Part shown: positions 23,717 to 38,700 of the stretch, piece after piece
Layout of the letters: each line of letters starts with the position of its first letter
Position numbering within the stretch: the first letter of the stretch is position 1
Assembly (NCBI RefSeq): GCF_001949145.1
Contig: NW_019091440.1
Location: forward strand, 232,643 to 296,642
Length of the DNA: 64,000 bases
Reading direction: 5' to 3'
Source of the DNA: Acanthaster planci
Lineage: Eukaryota; Echinodermata; Asteroidea; Valvatida; Acanthasteridae
Notes under the pieces: generated by a model
Databases searched by the model: none
Seen by the model: only the letters and a program-made list of their open reading frames with translations
What the model was told of the DNA's origin: nothing
Position numbers and translations under genes: made by a program

Positions 23717-26700
23717 CTGGAGGAAATAACAAGGACCAATGGAAATGATGCTACTACGGTTGACGTATGAAGTGGTTAGTCCTCGGATTACGGTACCATG
23801 CCCCATTTGACGGATCTACAAACCAGGCAAATACATGTAACTGCTAAACTACACACTTGTCTAGAGATCAACACAGGCTGTTGCTTTTGCACTCGTGCAC
23901 CCTTCTGGGAGATAGCAGGCCAACAACTGGGTATCACTGAAAAAGTCCCAAAGAGCAAACAGAAATCCCAAACCCACCAAGAGTTTCTTCAGGGATTTTC
24001 AATGTCTAATTCTGCTCCTGTCCATGTCAAAGAGGTGCAAGAATTCCAGCTTGGAAAGACGAACGACTCCTTACCTTTGAGGCATCAAAGTCCGCGTCTT
24101 CGCTGTTCAGCAGGGCAATGGCTGGAGCTATCAATGAGTCCTTCTTTCTGTTGGAATCAAGGAAAGTTATCAGATGATTATGCCGACAAAAAAGAAATCT
24201 GTTTTAACAGAAGAACCATGACAAGTGAAACCAACCCAGCAAAAGATTGATCTATTAAGTCTGAAAACAAAAACAGGATGACAGTGTTTGATATTTCTTC
24301 CAGTTCAGAAAGAAATGCCTAAAAAATTGGAGGCATCAACTGGCACACATCACAACTGTCAGCTGCACAGCGCCCTTGAGAGGCACACATGGAACAGTCA
24401 AAGGGGTGAACTCCAAACACTCCCCTTCAAGCAAAATCCTTTTTTTTTTATTCCAAAAATATTGTTCAACCTCATTTTTTGGTACAATTTTTGACATTAA
24501 TTTTTCATTCCACGCATTTTAATTGGGCAGTTTGTAGACCATGTATCAGCACAGGATGTTAACCACTTCGTGCCGGGGCATTTTTCAACGTTGATGATGC
24601 TGGGCCGGCATGACTATCATTTTTTCCGTTTTCAAAATTCTTCAAAAATTCATCATTCCATTTAACGGTCGTTTATAGCCACACTAAGCAATCTTTAGGC
24701 ACNNNNNNNNNNNNNNNNNNNNNNNNNNNNNNNNNNNNNNNNNNNNNNNNNNNNNNNNNNNNNNNNNNNNNNNNNNNNNNNNNNNNNNNNNNNNNNNNNN
24801 NNNNNNNNNNNNNNNNNNNNNNNNNNNNNNNNNNNNNNNNNNNNNNNNNNNNNNNNNNNNNNNNNNNNNNNNNNNNNNNNNNNNNNNNNNNNNNNNNNNN
24901 NNNNNNNNNNNNNNNNNNNNNNNNNNNNNNNNNNNNNNNNNNNNNNNNNNAGTTCGGAGACCCCTGCCACGCATATAAACCATACGGCTCCGATTTTGGA
25001 GTCCATGGGTGGTAGTGGTTAAGTCACTAATATCGTGCATGCATGAACTCGCTTCAGTCAAACCTCATGGGAATGGACAGAAAACTTCAAGTTGTCCAAA
25101 GTTCAAGCTAAGAGAGGTTCCGGATTTGCTGACAAGCCATACATACATGCTGGTAAGTGCAATAGGGTTTCAACATTACCTGTATTACTCTGAGATCTAT
25201 GTACTGTAGTAGATAGGGATTCGAATTGGACTTCATGGGATTTATTGCAGCTTTCGGTCTAGACGTGCACTCACCCTTCTAACGGGTCCAAGTACACCCC
25301 CAGCAGGATCTGGAACAGCCTCCGTCGGTAGGCCCGGTCCCGTCCCTTGGAGTTGATGTGACAGTAGCGCTCGGCAGCACCGTAGTCCCGTAGCTTGTAG
25401 ACCAGTATTCTCAAGGCTTTATCATGCTCTTCAAGCTGGAAGAGGAAAAGACAAGATGTCAACTAAAACCATTTTTATTTTTTTTAATTGCTGAGGGGAT
25501 TTTCCAGTACCTCACCTCTGTCTCTGACTTCGCCTGATTTCAACCCCCTGACTTTGATGTCACCGACTCAACAGTATGTTATAAACTGCCAACAAAATGT
25601 CAAACTACATGCCAGAAACCTAAATGTCCATTTCTATTTTTATTTGAACACTGTTTCCCTAAAAGTGGGCACTGATTTCAGAGATGAAATCTTACCCTTT
25701 CTTTCTTTCAGACTTTTTTTCACAATTTTATGCAAACATGTACCCGGTACACTTTTTTTTTGCCTAAAGCTTGCCACCTGTTTAACTCTGAATTTAAAAG
25801 ATAAACTGTGCGCATTCCTGGTTGGTGATGAAACATGGTGCATGAAAACAGTTTTTATCATCTGTTCAGTCTGTGCTTTTTATAAATGTCATTTTATATT
25901 CATTGTATTAAGTAAATGGAAATTCATTTTTTTTTTTTTTTACAATGTGTATAACTTTATGTATAATGCAAACAGGAAACCAATTTTCATTTTTTTTTTT
26001 TACGTGACGATGTAATGAATGAAATGAATGCAATTGAAAATAAACACCAAACCTGTTTGATTTGACATGGAAATCACTAAATTTGTTTCAAATAATTTTT
26101 ATTTGTTTGGGGACTGTGTAATGCAACATGCATTACTCAATCCTGCTTGGAAATTGTAGAATGTGTTTTGAACATAAAGAAAAATGGCTTCTAATAAATT
26201 AATAATTAAATTATGCATACAAAATACTGCATAAGAATCTGTCAACAATGATCAAAAGAGGGCGCTGTTTGCCCAACCATTGACTGGCTCCGAGAGTGTT
26301 GACACCGAATGCAAAGACAAGCAGCAGGCTTCAACTCTAGCTTACCTGCGTGCACTGATGCACGCAAAAGGCATTTTGGTTCACTTTGTTCAACCCGAGC
26401 AAAAATAACTCCGGCCAATTTTGTGAATTGTCACTTCCTTCAAATCACTGCAGAGGTCATTGACAGACACCGGTGTGAATGCAACAATGGGGCAAGGAAT
26501 TGATTCATTACTTTCAGTGCGGTAATTGAAATGGGAAAAAATGCCTTTGTCCAAGTGAGAGGTACCAAGCAACCTACGACGGCACTGACAGTCGGCAAAT
26601 TGGAGAAGTTGTCATTCATTAACCCTAACCCTCCTCAATCCTTCACCTGTTGGAGGACTGAGGAGTGTTAGGGTTAAAAATGCTGTAATCACCAATCCGA

Positions 26701-29700
26701 AGCCATTTTGGGGAAAAAAAGATCTCCCCAGGCTTGCCAGGCAGATTTAGAGCGCATACCACTGCCTCAATACTTCAGGGGTTTGGTGGTTTTTTTGGTC
26801 AGCTTGGCTGTCTTTTTTTCCCTTATCGTTGTTGAGTCAACATATGGTCATACCACAAAAATTTCTCAGAGCCATGGAAGATGCAGTTTGATGAATGCTA
26901 CCTGTAACAATATTTCACTGCAAAGGGTAAATACAATAACAAAATAACTACCTCTGTCCTCACATGGAGAGAAGCATATCAAGATAAACTGTCTTGCCCA
27001 TGAACACAATAACAAATAACTACCCCTGTCCTCACATGGAGAGAAGCAAATCAAGAAAAACTGTCTTGCCCATGAACACAAGCATGAGAACATGACAGAC
27101 TGAACTCCAACCCAAAACTCCAACAATAGCCTGAAATATCTCCAGTACCTTCGACCAGAGGTTGAAGTTCGTCATTCTGTGCTTACAAAGCACTGCAATG
27201 GCAAAAAATGTTGAGCTCAACAAATTTCTAGCACTAAATTTGTGAGCCAATATTTCTTGCTATCTCATGAATATGCTTCACAACACCCCATTACTGTCTC
27301 ACATAGCAGTTGTGAGCAGAGATTAGGTCTTTATGCCATAGGCAGAGCCATGCTAGGAAAACGAACACCGTGCAAAAATCTTGTCAGAAAACAGTTGCAG
27401 GCAGCCCCTGCGATCAATATTTGATGCTTTCAGCACTTGCCAAAAAATTCCACACTGACCGAGTAAGCGTGAAATCCTTAATTACAAGATTTTAACTTGT
27501 GTATACATTGAACCCAAATTTCTCGGCCAACCTGTGAAATGCACCAACCGTAAGCACAGCATTCTGTGCTGTTGTTAGCGGCAACGTTTATGTCGATAAA
27601 GAAGAACCATGACATATACTCCTACACTGTGCCTCAGCTTCCTCATGAGGGAGTAAGATATGCAAAGCGATTCTTTCCTCGCCTCCCATCTCTGCGGTCC
27701 GGGTTCAATTCCCAGCTCGTTCCGCATGTGGATTGGGTTTTCAGTCCCTACCTGATTCCGTGGGGTTTATCCAGAATATTCCTCTGGGGTTTTTTACCTC
27801 CACTAAACCTGTGACTGCTCCTCTGCGTCTCTTCTCTAAAACCCAGGCACCCTTGAAAAAAAAAAACACTGCTTGCATCAAAGGGTTTCCCCAGGATCGA
27901 AAAGAAATCAAAAAGTTCATTTTATCAGCCCCAGGCCCCAAGAGCCAAAAGCACCAGCCAGACAATGTCAGGAGACGCTGACCTTTCCGTAGAGGATGGC
28001 CGTCTCGGCAAACATCTCCGTCTCCCTGACCTTGCCCAGGATGAGCTGCACCCGGTAGAGAGAGGACTCCTCCAGCATGTGCCGCAGCTTGGAGCGGGCC
28101 AGGTCCAGCTCCGTCTTGGGCGTGCCAGCGTCTTTCCTCAGGACGTCGTCCAGGTACAAAACGGCCAGATGGGTGTGGTACTTCTCTTTCTGCGGGGAGA
28201 AAAAATACGAGTTCACTTTTTTGGCAGCTGAGAGCAGCCCCTTTTCCAGAGCATTGTTTTAATATGAATATACCAAAGGGCTTAAAACACTGGTAGGCAA
28301 GGATCATCTCCGGAAACCTTTGAAACTGAGGAAATTGAAGCAGGTGGGGTAAATTTTGCTCAACTTCAAAGAGTTGCAGTGACATGATTCAACTGGAAAC
28401 AAAGATATCAGTCACCCGTGCTAGAAAGTGAGGGTGCTGGACCAAGTTTGAAACTCCAAACCAAAGCGCCGATGGTCTAACAAGTAGTACAAAGCACATT
28501 TTCACCATAGTCCAAGAGAAGCAATTACAGGCAAGGATATGAAGGCCAACATGATGGCAAAATGAAGGACATGGCCTCCGTAGATAATACCGTGGCCAAT
28601 CAACCATTGGAGCAACCACAAATCAACAATCAAGTCAAATGAAGAACAGACAGTAGGGCCAACCCCCCCCCAAAATGACAAAAACACAAAAAAAGAGGAA
28701 AAAATCCAAACAAAATTATTACGGTCTGTGGACAGATGTGATTGACACAGACACACAAAGAACAGGTTTGTCAGAAAATGAACAAGTGAAGCCACAAAAA
28801 TGCTGAAAAAAAATTCTGTATTAAAACTTGGAGCTTCAAAAATATCATGTCCAGATTTAATGCCTGAATGGCTACCGAAATGCACACTAAAATGAACATG
28901 TATGTAACAATAATAGAATTCCATGACAGATACTTTGTGACCAACAGAGGGAACAAAATATGTAAATATGTCTGAAGAACACCTGGTTGGAAGCCAAAAA
29001 GAAAAAAAGGAAGTGCTTTGGGAAGTGCGATCAGTGTTGCATGGAGGAATTTACGAGCCTTGGTGGTTTGTTTTTATTGCCGTTTTTATTCTGTTTTGTT
29101 TTTGAAGGATACAGTTCATGAGAACAAACCAACCATGGCTGCAATCCTGACAAAAATGGGACAGTGATTGCTAGAAAAGTAATAAAAATGTAACAAGTGG
29201 GAAGGGCCAGACACAGCAGGTTGAGGTCAGAGTTCATTCATCCCTTGTAAGAGAGTCTGTAATGAGTCAGTATGTCAAGAATTGGTTTATGTCATTTCAG
29301 TTTGTTTCAGAGAGATATTTTTCCTAAGAGTGTGGTAAATAAACCACTTTCCCCACGTTTTACCAGATCCGGGTTACCACTCTTGAGGTACACATAATGT
29401 ACATGTACGTGTAGTTGGGCGGAGGCAGAACTTTGTAATTTCTGCTAAAAACTGGAAGTACATGTACAAAGTGAGTTTTGAGTTAAGGGCCTTTCAGACA
29501 AGCTGCCGGGATGGACAGTATGAACCCTCCACATATTTCACCTGTGTAAGGTTCATTTTCATCAGGATGCCACACCGAGTAACGCATTTGAAGCGAAGAG
29601 GTCAGTTTGGTCTGTCTGATGAAAACTGATAAACAGTCCCTCAAACTGTGGCCTAATATTGAAAACATCCCTGAGAGATTTTGCTCTCCAGCGCAACGCT

Positions 29701-32700
29701 GTCATGAAATCAAACAATTATTCATCACAGGATATCCAAAATTCTGCTTTAATGCTAAAGTTTGTGTCCTGGATGATGTCTCATAACCATACAAATCTGC
29801 ATTTAGCCATAAAATGTTAAAAAGGCACCAAAATGCCCTCATACAGCACGCAAATATTGAAAAGAAAGTTTAAACTGGCCAAACAGGTGCATTAAAAGGA
29901 CACTTGAAAACTATCACTAATATCACACTGACATTCCACACTGCAATCAACACACTATGTGGAGGAAAAAGTTCTGAAAAAAGTCCGTAAACATCCCAGC
30001 ATCAAGCGCAGATCCAGGGGGCAGTTAAGGGGGTCAAAACCAGCCCCCTCCCCCACTCTGAGACCCTTCTCCCCCCCCCCCAAAAAAAAAGGTAAAAGGG
30101 GGGGGATAATAACAACCAAAGTACATGTAAGTGCACCAATCCATTGTAAACAATGATTGGCATGCAATGTGTCATCATTTCAAGTTGTCCGCAAAAATAA
30201 GACATTGAAAAGAAATCTCCGGCCTGGAACCCCCTCCCCCCCGGAAAAATTTCTGGATCCGCCCCTGCGGCATGTTTGTGCCGTTATGACTAGCTGCCCT
30301 AACATCCTGTGCAGAGGTTTACCCATGCTGGTATGACAAATCCTGTAATTCTTTGAATAGTAGTATAAAAAAAGCAACAACTGCTGAGAGCTTTGTCACA
30401 GTCAATCTTTGGCCAAGGTTTGATGAGTAGAAAAGTGCAGCCTTTCCAAGGCTTAAAGTTGGGGGTAATTTCCCTCTTACCCTCTTTTGGTCTTTAGCGG
30501 TGTTAAAGCTTGGTTAATGCATGACTAGAGATGGACAAATGGTTGCTGGGTTGTTACATCAACGATGCATGTCGGGTCCTCTGAGTGACGCGGCGCATAA
30601 TTTCCTCCTGTGTCATTTTCCAGAGGCTTCATTCTACACCTTTGTCAACACCAAAAGTCGCCTCCGCTTGGTTAAAAAAAATCCTATTGCTTTGGAGGTA
30701 CAAAGCCGATTCAAAAACACCACAGAATTATTAAATTTCTCATCAGGAGCCCCCATGCCAAAACTTTGGTCTTAAATTTACTAGCAATTGTGCAACTTGT
30801 GTCAAATATTAGTGACAAGTTCCCTGTGAAATATACGAGCAAAGTACAGGCAGTCCCAGTTCACAAGGTGAAACAGGCCTCCCGAATAAGTTCCAAAATA
30901 TTTGCAATAGGCTCCGAATTCAACCTTCATGTCCTAAGTCCTTCTCCGAGTCTTGCTTGCAAATACTTGGATATTTCCAAGATAAGTTTTTGGGTACAAA
31001 TGCTTCCAACACATGATCCTAATCCCGCACACTCAGTAAAAACTATTTTGTTTTTCGGGCCTGACTTCGACTAACTCATGTTAAACTTGGGTGGCACTTG
31101 ACAGACTTACAAAATAGATCTGAGCAAAACCAATCTGCACAACTCAGAGACAGAAGATGATGCCTTCTGTGGAGTATGGATATGCTGCGCGATGTCTCTT
31201 TTTCCTCCCCAAAAAAACACAGAGTCTGCAATCCAGGAAATGAATGTGAAATGTGCTACCCTGTGTCGGTTACAAAGTGTCAAGTGGGGAATGTCGCCTG
31301 GGGCTGACAAAAGTGGAAAAACTTCCCGACACAAAGACCCACTGTAAACAAATGCGCGCTGTCAGCGCCCTGCGGTATTCAGTCCACTAATAAGTGGCTT
31401 CATTTACATGAAGCCCAACACACACAGAGCAACTTCTGGTGAGGATGACGTGCCAGTTTGACCATTGGAATATGTACGGGCACCTTCCTGGTTCCAGCTG
31501 GAAACTTTATTTGGGCAGTCTTTACAAAGTTTCTCTGTCTGTTTCGTTCATTCAACTGTATCCCACAGATCACCAGGTGAATACTCAGAATTGGTGTACA
31601 TGTAATTGTGACACAAAATAGTGCAGGGGACCAGTCAGTTAGCGGTGTTTCCCTTGTGGTTGTAAATTTCTGCAAGCATTTCAATGCCCCCTAGACATTT
31701 TGCAAATATGAATATAAAGCAACCAGGCGGCAGGTTTCATGAACCGCTGGAGCACTTCATGTTCTTACAGAATTGTTATTCCTTTTTTTGCAGTGAAAAA
31801 AATTATATTTATAAAATATTTGTAGATATTGGTAGACAACCCCCAAAACTCACAGTAAAAGAAAAATACCTCTTGAGGAAGAAAAGACCTTGTCCCCCCC
31901 CCCCGCCAAAGGTCAGATTTTCAGTACATGTGTAGCTTTGTGATTGGTTCCTACTAAAAATGTCCGATTCAAACCAACTGATTTTTGAATTGGCTTTAAT
32001 TGGAATGAATTGGGTGCAATTGGCAATCAATTGGTGCTCAGTTGGTTTCAGTTGGTATGTTTGCTCTCCCATTTGTTTTCTCCAATCAGTTGGAGACTTC
32101 AAATGTGACGCAATTGGTTTCTGTTGGCATTTTTTTTCTTTGCGGTTTATTTTCCCCAATCAATTGGAATTTCAAATGGGAATCAAATGGTTCCAATTGG
32201 TATGCTTTCTCTTTGTTTTCCTCAATCAATTGGTGATTTCAAATGGGGTGCAACTGGTTCCAATTAGTTGGCTTTCAGCTTGTTTTCCCCCATCAAATGG
32301 ATTTTTCAAATGGGACTCAATTGGTTTGAATTGGTATTGACATGGTTTCAATTGGTTCTTCGGTTGGTTACAATCAGATTGTGAATTGGCATTCAAATGG
32401 TGTCAATTGGTTTGACATGGTCCAACCGAGAAAAGGTCCAAATTTACTATTCAAACCAACTGCACCCAATTGGATTCCAATTGATTCCAAGCAGAAGCAA
32501 ATTGTTTTGGAATTGGTTACTGAATTGGTAAAGTGAATTGGATCCAACTGGTATGTGAATTGGATCCAGTGGGTAAGTGAATTGGTCTCAATAGATAAAT
32601 TGGACATTTTCAGTAAAGGTTGCATTCAGCCACGCTGGCCACTGCCTAAGCACGGATTGGCTGCAAGCTTGTTGTGTAATCGAAACATACGGTACATAAC

Positions 32701-35700
32701 GGGTACGTACATTCTCCTTCAGAATAATTCCCACACTCCATGTCACGTTTCTTTATTTTGTCAAACAGCCATCTCTGAGAGACAAACCACAAAACTCAAG
32801 TTTTGTTCTGAAAGTCAGACAAGTCAATTTGTCTTTCTTTTACTGAATAAGTCAAGGTGACCGTCTTGGCGGAGGAAAAGAAAGTGCAAGTGGTGTGGGT
32901 TCAGTTGTGGTGGATATTTCCATTGAGGACCAAATCTGCAATCAATTTGTTTAACTGCTTGTTTTTCAGTCACAGCTCGGTGCTCACTGATTGCAAAGAG
33001 GACAAGGTTTCCCACTGTGGAAAATAGGTAGAAAGGAAAACGGGCCACAGGCAAAAGAAAAGTTGTATGACAGGCTCGACTAACCTTGAATGTCCAGACA
33101 TCCGGCGTTTATTTTTAGTCATAATTGTACTGAGAGAAAAACCCTAAAACACTGACAATTAAAAATAACATTTGGAGAGTTGTACTCTTCATTTTCAGGG
33201 TCAGGTCGAGAAAAAAACTGTGCGGACAAACTAGCGAGTATTCGTATCCAATCTGACCCAAATTTTTTAACAGGAAACGGAATGCTTTACTTCACTGGCC
33301 TGATAAAGTGCAGCACTCCAGGGCATCATAAAGACAAATATTCCAAAGCCCAAATTACACCCTCAATTCCCACACATGTATGTGTGTATGCACATAATGT
33401 ATACTCTTTTAAGAAGTAAATTTACCAAACTAAGTCCTCTCACTCGCAGTCCTACATCAATTTAAAGGACATGCATCAACCAGGGGGTAAGCACACATGA
33501 ATATTTGAATTATTGGAGGAAATGTTATCAGGAAGGGTGTGGCATATTCATAATGTTGGAAGAATGCACTTCAAAAACATGTTTTCTAAGAGCCTCATGT
33601 TTGGGCCTCAAGACCAGTCAAAAACCTAGTTAAAAGACAAGACACAAGACCAGACATAAGACCAGACACAATACCAGGCACAAGACCAGATACAAGACTA
33701 GTTACAAAACCAGACACAAGACCAGTCCCAAGACCAGTCACTAGGCCAGACACAAGACCAGACACAAGACCAGTCACTAAACCAGACACAAAATCAGTAC
33801 CCTGAGCACTGTACGATATTCACAGAGTTTAGCATGTAGGTTTTGTTTCTCCATTTTCTTTTGTGTGTGTGAGTGGTAGGGTGGCTTGGCTTGTGTGTTT
33901 ATGTACAAGAAGAATGTTACTCCTTGTGTGGACATGGGAACAAAAGATGTCCACACAAGGCAATTACTGAAGACGATGTATGGACTTGGCCAGATCTGCA
34001 TGTTTCCCCTCTATGTAAAACAGGCTAAGCGGCATTTTGGATGTCAGACAAAAGGAAGAAGCACAGTGCAGGAAACCATTGACAAAAATCCAACTTCATG
34101 TTCTGTTCTCAGTGCCAGAAAATAGGTATTAACATCGAGATTTTTTAACTACAGGAAAACAACGGAATGTCCGTGATAGGCATGTAGAACTTACATCTGT
34201 ACGTTTTTCTTTTTTTTGTTTTCCATTTCGGTTTCATAATCTTTAGAAGTCACGTCCTACACTGTCGTACCGGTAACAAGCAGTTTTTGTTACTTTCAAG
34301 TTGGTTTCAGAATTATTCACAAAAGCGATCCCCCTCTCTTTTCAAAACCTTCCATCCCTTAGCCACAGTGGAACAGCCAAGGTCATTGCAGTGAATGCCA
34401 CGCATATCCATGTCACGGTCTGCTGCACGACTAGTGGAGGAAGGGGGATCCGTGGGACGTGGGGTGTAACATTTAGTAAACAAGTACCATAGTAATAAAA
34501 AGACCGGCTCCTTTCCATGATGATGTCATTTGGGATCCTGCTTTGCTGTCTGCAGCTCAACAAGTCCCGCTTTCTGGCCAACTGCTTACCGGATAGGTCT
34601 TTTGCTTTCAGGTAAGCTTTGCGAATCGACAGAGTCCTTGTAACATAAAAATCGTCATAGAGATAGGACGGGAGGGATCTTCATAGGATCTGCATATTTT
34701 CCATTTGTTTTTCACCAGTGCAGCTGCGCGTGCACACATGTTTCTGACACGCACAACGCTTAAATGAGAGCCTGACCATTTTGCATTGTTGAAACTGGAA
34801 TTCACAGCTTAGAAACCGAGGTTTGCTGTACCAATGTCCAAAAAAATGACTGATCCTGTGATTTTAATGAATTTTGTTCTGGTTACCACTGGTTACCATG
34901 TTTCACAATTACACATATAGTTTCTTTAAATTCACACCAAAAGCTGCTGTTTTTTACGATCTTACATGTTGAGCACTTCTGAGATTATGAGCCTGGCTTA
35001 GCCCTGTACGTAAAGTTCTCCCCTGAATCTGCCTTACGTAGCCTGAACTAACCTACATCGGCCAGACCTAGGCCAAACTCCTCTAAAATCTGTCTGACCT
35101 AGCCCCAACTCCCCTTAAGTTGCCTGACCAAGTCCTCCTAGTCACTTCCCTACACGTACATCTTCTCTGGTTTAACCCTACCAGTCTTCAATCCTCCATT
35201 TTCAATATAATTTTTATGCACACCGTGGGGGGGGGGTTGGGTTAAGAGCCCTCAGCCTGCCTGACTTACCCATCGCTACATTTATCCTCAAGATTGCTTC
35301 AAGTCTATATTTTCTTTCTTAGGATTTACCCTCAAACCAACCCTTAGTCTAGCTGGATTGCATGTTAACTTGGACTTCCTCTAATCTACCTGGCACATGT
35401 ATGTCTTCACCCTACATGTGCCTACCCTCCATTTCGGGCAAGCTGGAGTGTTAAGTACAGTTAACAAGAGTTTGACCAACGATGGACCATTCACATGTAG
35501 CTGACCACAGGGAACCAGGCCCTGGAGCATGGCCCCACTGCTGCTTACTAATAGCCGATTCCGTTTATCAGGGCAGAGCTCGGGAACAGTTCCCACGAAA
35601 AGATGACACAAGATGTTTAACGTTGACCATGAATGATGTAAGAGTTGCGGCCAACAGGAAAATGATAGTGACGATGAGATTTCACAAATGATTTTCAGGC

Positions 35701-38700
35701 AAACTTGAATTCTCAATTTTGATTGGTCGATCCATGGCAACAAACAGTGAGATAAATAACTGTCTTGCATGGTTTATACACATATATCAAACCCTGCGAA
35801 ATGTGATGTTCCAACTCAATGCATTGCACTATTTTTAGGCTAAAAGCAAAACGCACAACTGTAAAATTAACTTCAAATTCAAAGGTGGCGTGCTTGTGTA
35901 CATAGGTACCTATAACATCTTTACCGCGTGTCAAATTTGCTTGAAAATAAATTTGCACGCTCGCCTCGTGTTACTAGTTTGCCGACTGTGTGTGACTGTA
36001 CCATACATCTCATTATACAGCTTTGACATTTTGAGCAATGGCTTCTTAACCTGCCTTTTCTTGTATTAAAACTGGTATGTATGAGTGTGAGCACTAGTAT
36101 TTTCAAAATAGATGTGCCTGGTACATGTATGTTTCAACTCTAACTGCCCTCAACCTGTCTGGTTTGGGGACACCTTCACAATTTCACAACCGGTGTTGTA
36201 TTCGAGTCCGTCCACAAGTCCTTTCACGAGTCCCTGCACAAGGCCAGTCATAAGTAACAGGGTGCACAATAAAAAAAAATACTTCTGTCACAGCTCATTT
36301 GAATAGCTTGTGAATTGGCTTAAGACTGAATGACTTGTGATGGACTTGCAGGAACTTGTGGCAGACACTGCTCACAACCATTGCCATAACAGGGACTAGC
36401 TTATCTTGTCAATTTAAAGAAATCTGTTCAAAATCTGCTCTCAGGTCCGGATTCGAAGGGACCTTTCAGGAAACAGCATACTTACAGGTTTTTCTGGATG
36501 ACTCTGAATTTTGCCCTCTCCCTACAAAAAAAGACAAACCAGCCACTCGTTGGGGAAAAAAAGTATTTGGCTGTTGACGCTATTGTGAATGTCATCTCTT
36601 TGGAGAGCGCCGAGCGTGAATCCTGGTTTGTGGGGGAACGTCACAAACACAGCTCCCCGCAAACTTATTTTTCACAGGGGTGATGTGGTCCAATGATTAC
36701 ACTTTTTAAAAAATGGTTGGCTGGAAAGCAGGAATCTTTCGTCATTTGAGATAACTGATGCGCGCAATTCAGACAATGTTCTGGGAAAGGTTCGGTAAAA
36801 AGGGCAAAAACCCAAACAGAATTTCTGTAATGGCTATTTGATGTTGTTCTGGGATACAGCGTATATCTTTGATACTGTCTTTTTTTTATACATATTAATT
36901 TAACCCGAACCGCCTAGGCCCTTTTTAGAGGATACACCCTCAATCCTTTAAAATCCTCCATCTGCCCCCATGAAAAAATTGGGTACAGCCTCAATCCTCC
37001 AAAATCCTCCGATGTTTCTGTGGAGGGGTGCCCACTGCCTCAATCCTTCAAATCCTCCGATATTTCTGTGGAGGAGTGCCAACTGCCTCAATCCTCCAAA
37101 ATCCTCCGATATTTCTGTGGAGGGGTGCCCACGGCCTCAATCCTCCAAAATCCTCCGATATTTCTGTGGAGGGGTGCCCACTGCCTCAATCCTTCAAATC
37201 CTCCAACAATTCCTCTCGTTGCATGTATGTTGAGGCAGTGTGAATGGTCTCCTGGAGCAGGACACAGCTGCTGCTGTGCTGCAAACACACATGAAATACA
37301 CCGCTATTTTGGTTCCAAAGTCTGCCTTGAGTTGAAGTGTACCCTCACCTGCAAAAGAAAGAAGGGCTGGCAAGAAGTTTTGCAACCGCGTTCCTGCAAG
37401 CATTCAGCGCACATGCGAAGACTGTACATTCCAGCATATATTCGTTAGGCGTACTCAGCGTGCCCTGCGCCAAACACGCATACACCTGTGCACCTACGGA
37501 ATGAGTTCCTACCAAAGGACTGCCACTTTCATTTGAAAGTACGCCCTCTTTTGTTGCCGCTCGGAGCGGATACAGCTCTGGCTCACCTTAATCCTGCATC
37601 CTTTCAAAAACTCCTGCTGCTTTTCGGGGGACCAAACAAGCTAAAGTTCAATTGTAACAGTGTGACAGTCAAGGCTTCTTAAGACCATCTAAAGCCCAAC
37701 AAGACCATCACAAGACCAACACAAGACCGTCACAAGACCATCACAAGACCTCCAGTCTGAAGTCAAGTCCCAAACTACTCAAATGAACCACAGCAAAAGC
37801 CTATCTTTTTCATTGCTCACGCTGATTTTTTGTTTGTACATTTTTAAATACTTACATGTACTTTCATGTATCTTTCAAATATCCTCTTCATTCGAAGGGG
37901 TAAATTCAGGGCAGAAATGATTCTGCTGTTTCGACCCTAAAGAGCCTTAATCTTTCCGCTTACCTGTAATTTGTTTTGTACGGACCACTAACAATCACTA
38001 CGCAGAATTCACTTGTCTTTGTGAAAGTTTCAATGACAATAGCTTGGAGTCCTTTGCAGATCCGCCTGTTTGGCAACAACACATCAACATTCAGTTGCCA
38101 AGCTGGAGGTGTGACTTACGAGGGAAACTGATGAGGTCGTGATTTTCCATCGTTGACAGCCATGTTTCGAGCGTCCTTCTTTGTTCCAAAAAAAGACACG
38201 GTTTTTGTCACACGTTCCGAGAACAACCTAAAAAACTGTCCCTCTGCACGGGGCTTGTCACACCGGTGATAGAAAAACAGAAAAAGGGAAGTCTCTGGGG
38301 AAAAAAAAGTATAGCTGTCTGTGTGATGCATTTATGATCCGAGAATTGAAAGCAACTTGGTTTTTTTTTTTTTTTTTTCATTAGTGTTTAGGCACCATTT
38401 CGGTGCCATGTTGTGTTGTCTGAGTACAGTGAATCCTGTTGTCAACGCATCGCATCTGACCTTGGCAAAGCTACCGGTACAACGTGAAGACAAGTCTGCG
38501 TCATTCCTCGGGGCAAAAAACTGCGGGCCGGCCACGGGACAAAAATGACTTGTTTGTCATGCGCTGCGGCTTGAAATGGAAAAAAAAGAACAAAGATGCG
38601 TTCCTGGGGAATTGAAGGAGCGTGATACTAGTCCACGAGGTTTGAATGATCACTCATTGCTCAGCCTGATTTGTGGAAATGCGTTGAGCAGCATGGGACT

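Larger units (their letters stand above)
24148..25274. other. TGFBRAP1 intron 19 with assembly gap
   Basis: 1.13 kb, of which most is a TTAA-ended element (24559-25022) that contains the run of unresolved bases. Apparent open frames here are only translations of the gap. Confidence 0.85.
25436..27982. other. TGFBRAP1 intron 18
   Basis: 2.55 kb with a fragment of MITE family 2 (about 26085-26180), a 58-bp TTAA hairpin element (26619-26676), a 73-bp tandem duplication (26933-27081) and a SINE-like repeat (about 27640-27860). No coding sequence. Confidence 0.75.

Noticed and set aside
23342-23770. Plus-strand frame of about 142 codons opposite TGFBRAP1 exon 21.
   Set aside because: It is the antisense shadow of the GC-rich terminal exon, whose minus-strand frame has clear family motifs.
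24684-25061. Open frames of about 100-125 codons in intron 19.
   Set aside because: They consist almost entirely of unresolved bases in the assembly gap.
27690-27715. Possible tRNA gene from the GGTTCAATTCC box B.
   Set aside because: No cloverleaf with acceptor and anticodon stems could be drawn; the downstream body recurs at 57340-57460, so a SINE fits better.
33595-33789. Minus-strand frame with repeated SGLVTGLV, resembling an elastic or silk-like protein.
   Set aside because: It is the translation of the ACAAGACCAGAC minisatellite, with no unique flanking coding sequence.
36970-37448. Three overlapping plus-strand frames with repeated ASILQ and CGGVP motifs.
   Set aside because: They come from the 49-bp tandem array, whose period makes all three phases open; the same peptide appearing in different frames shows it is not coding.
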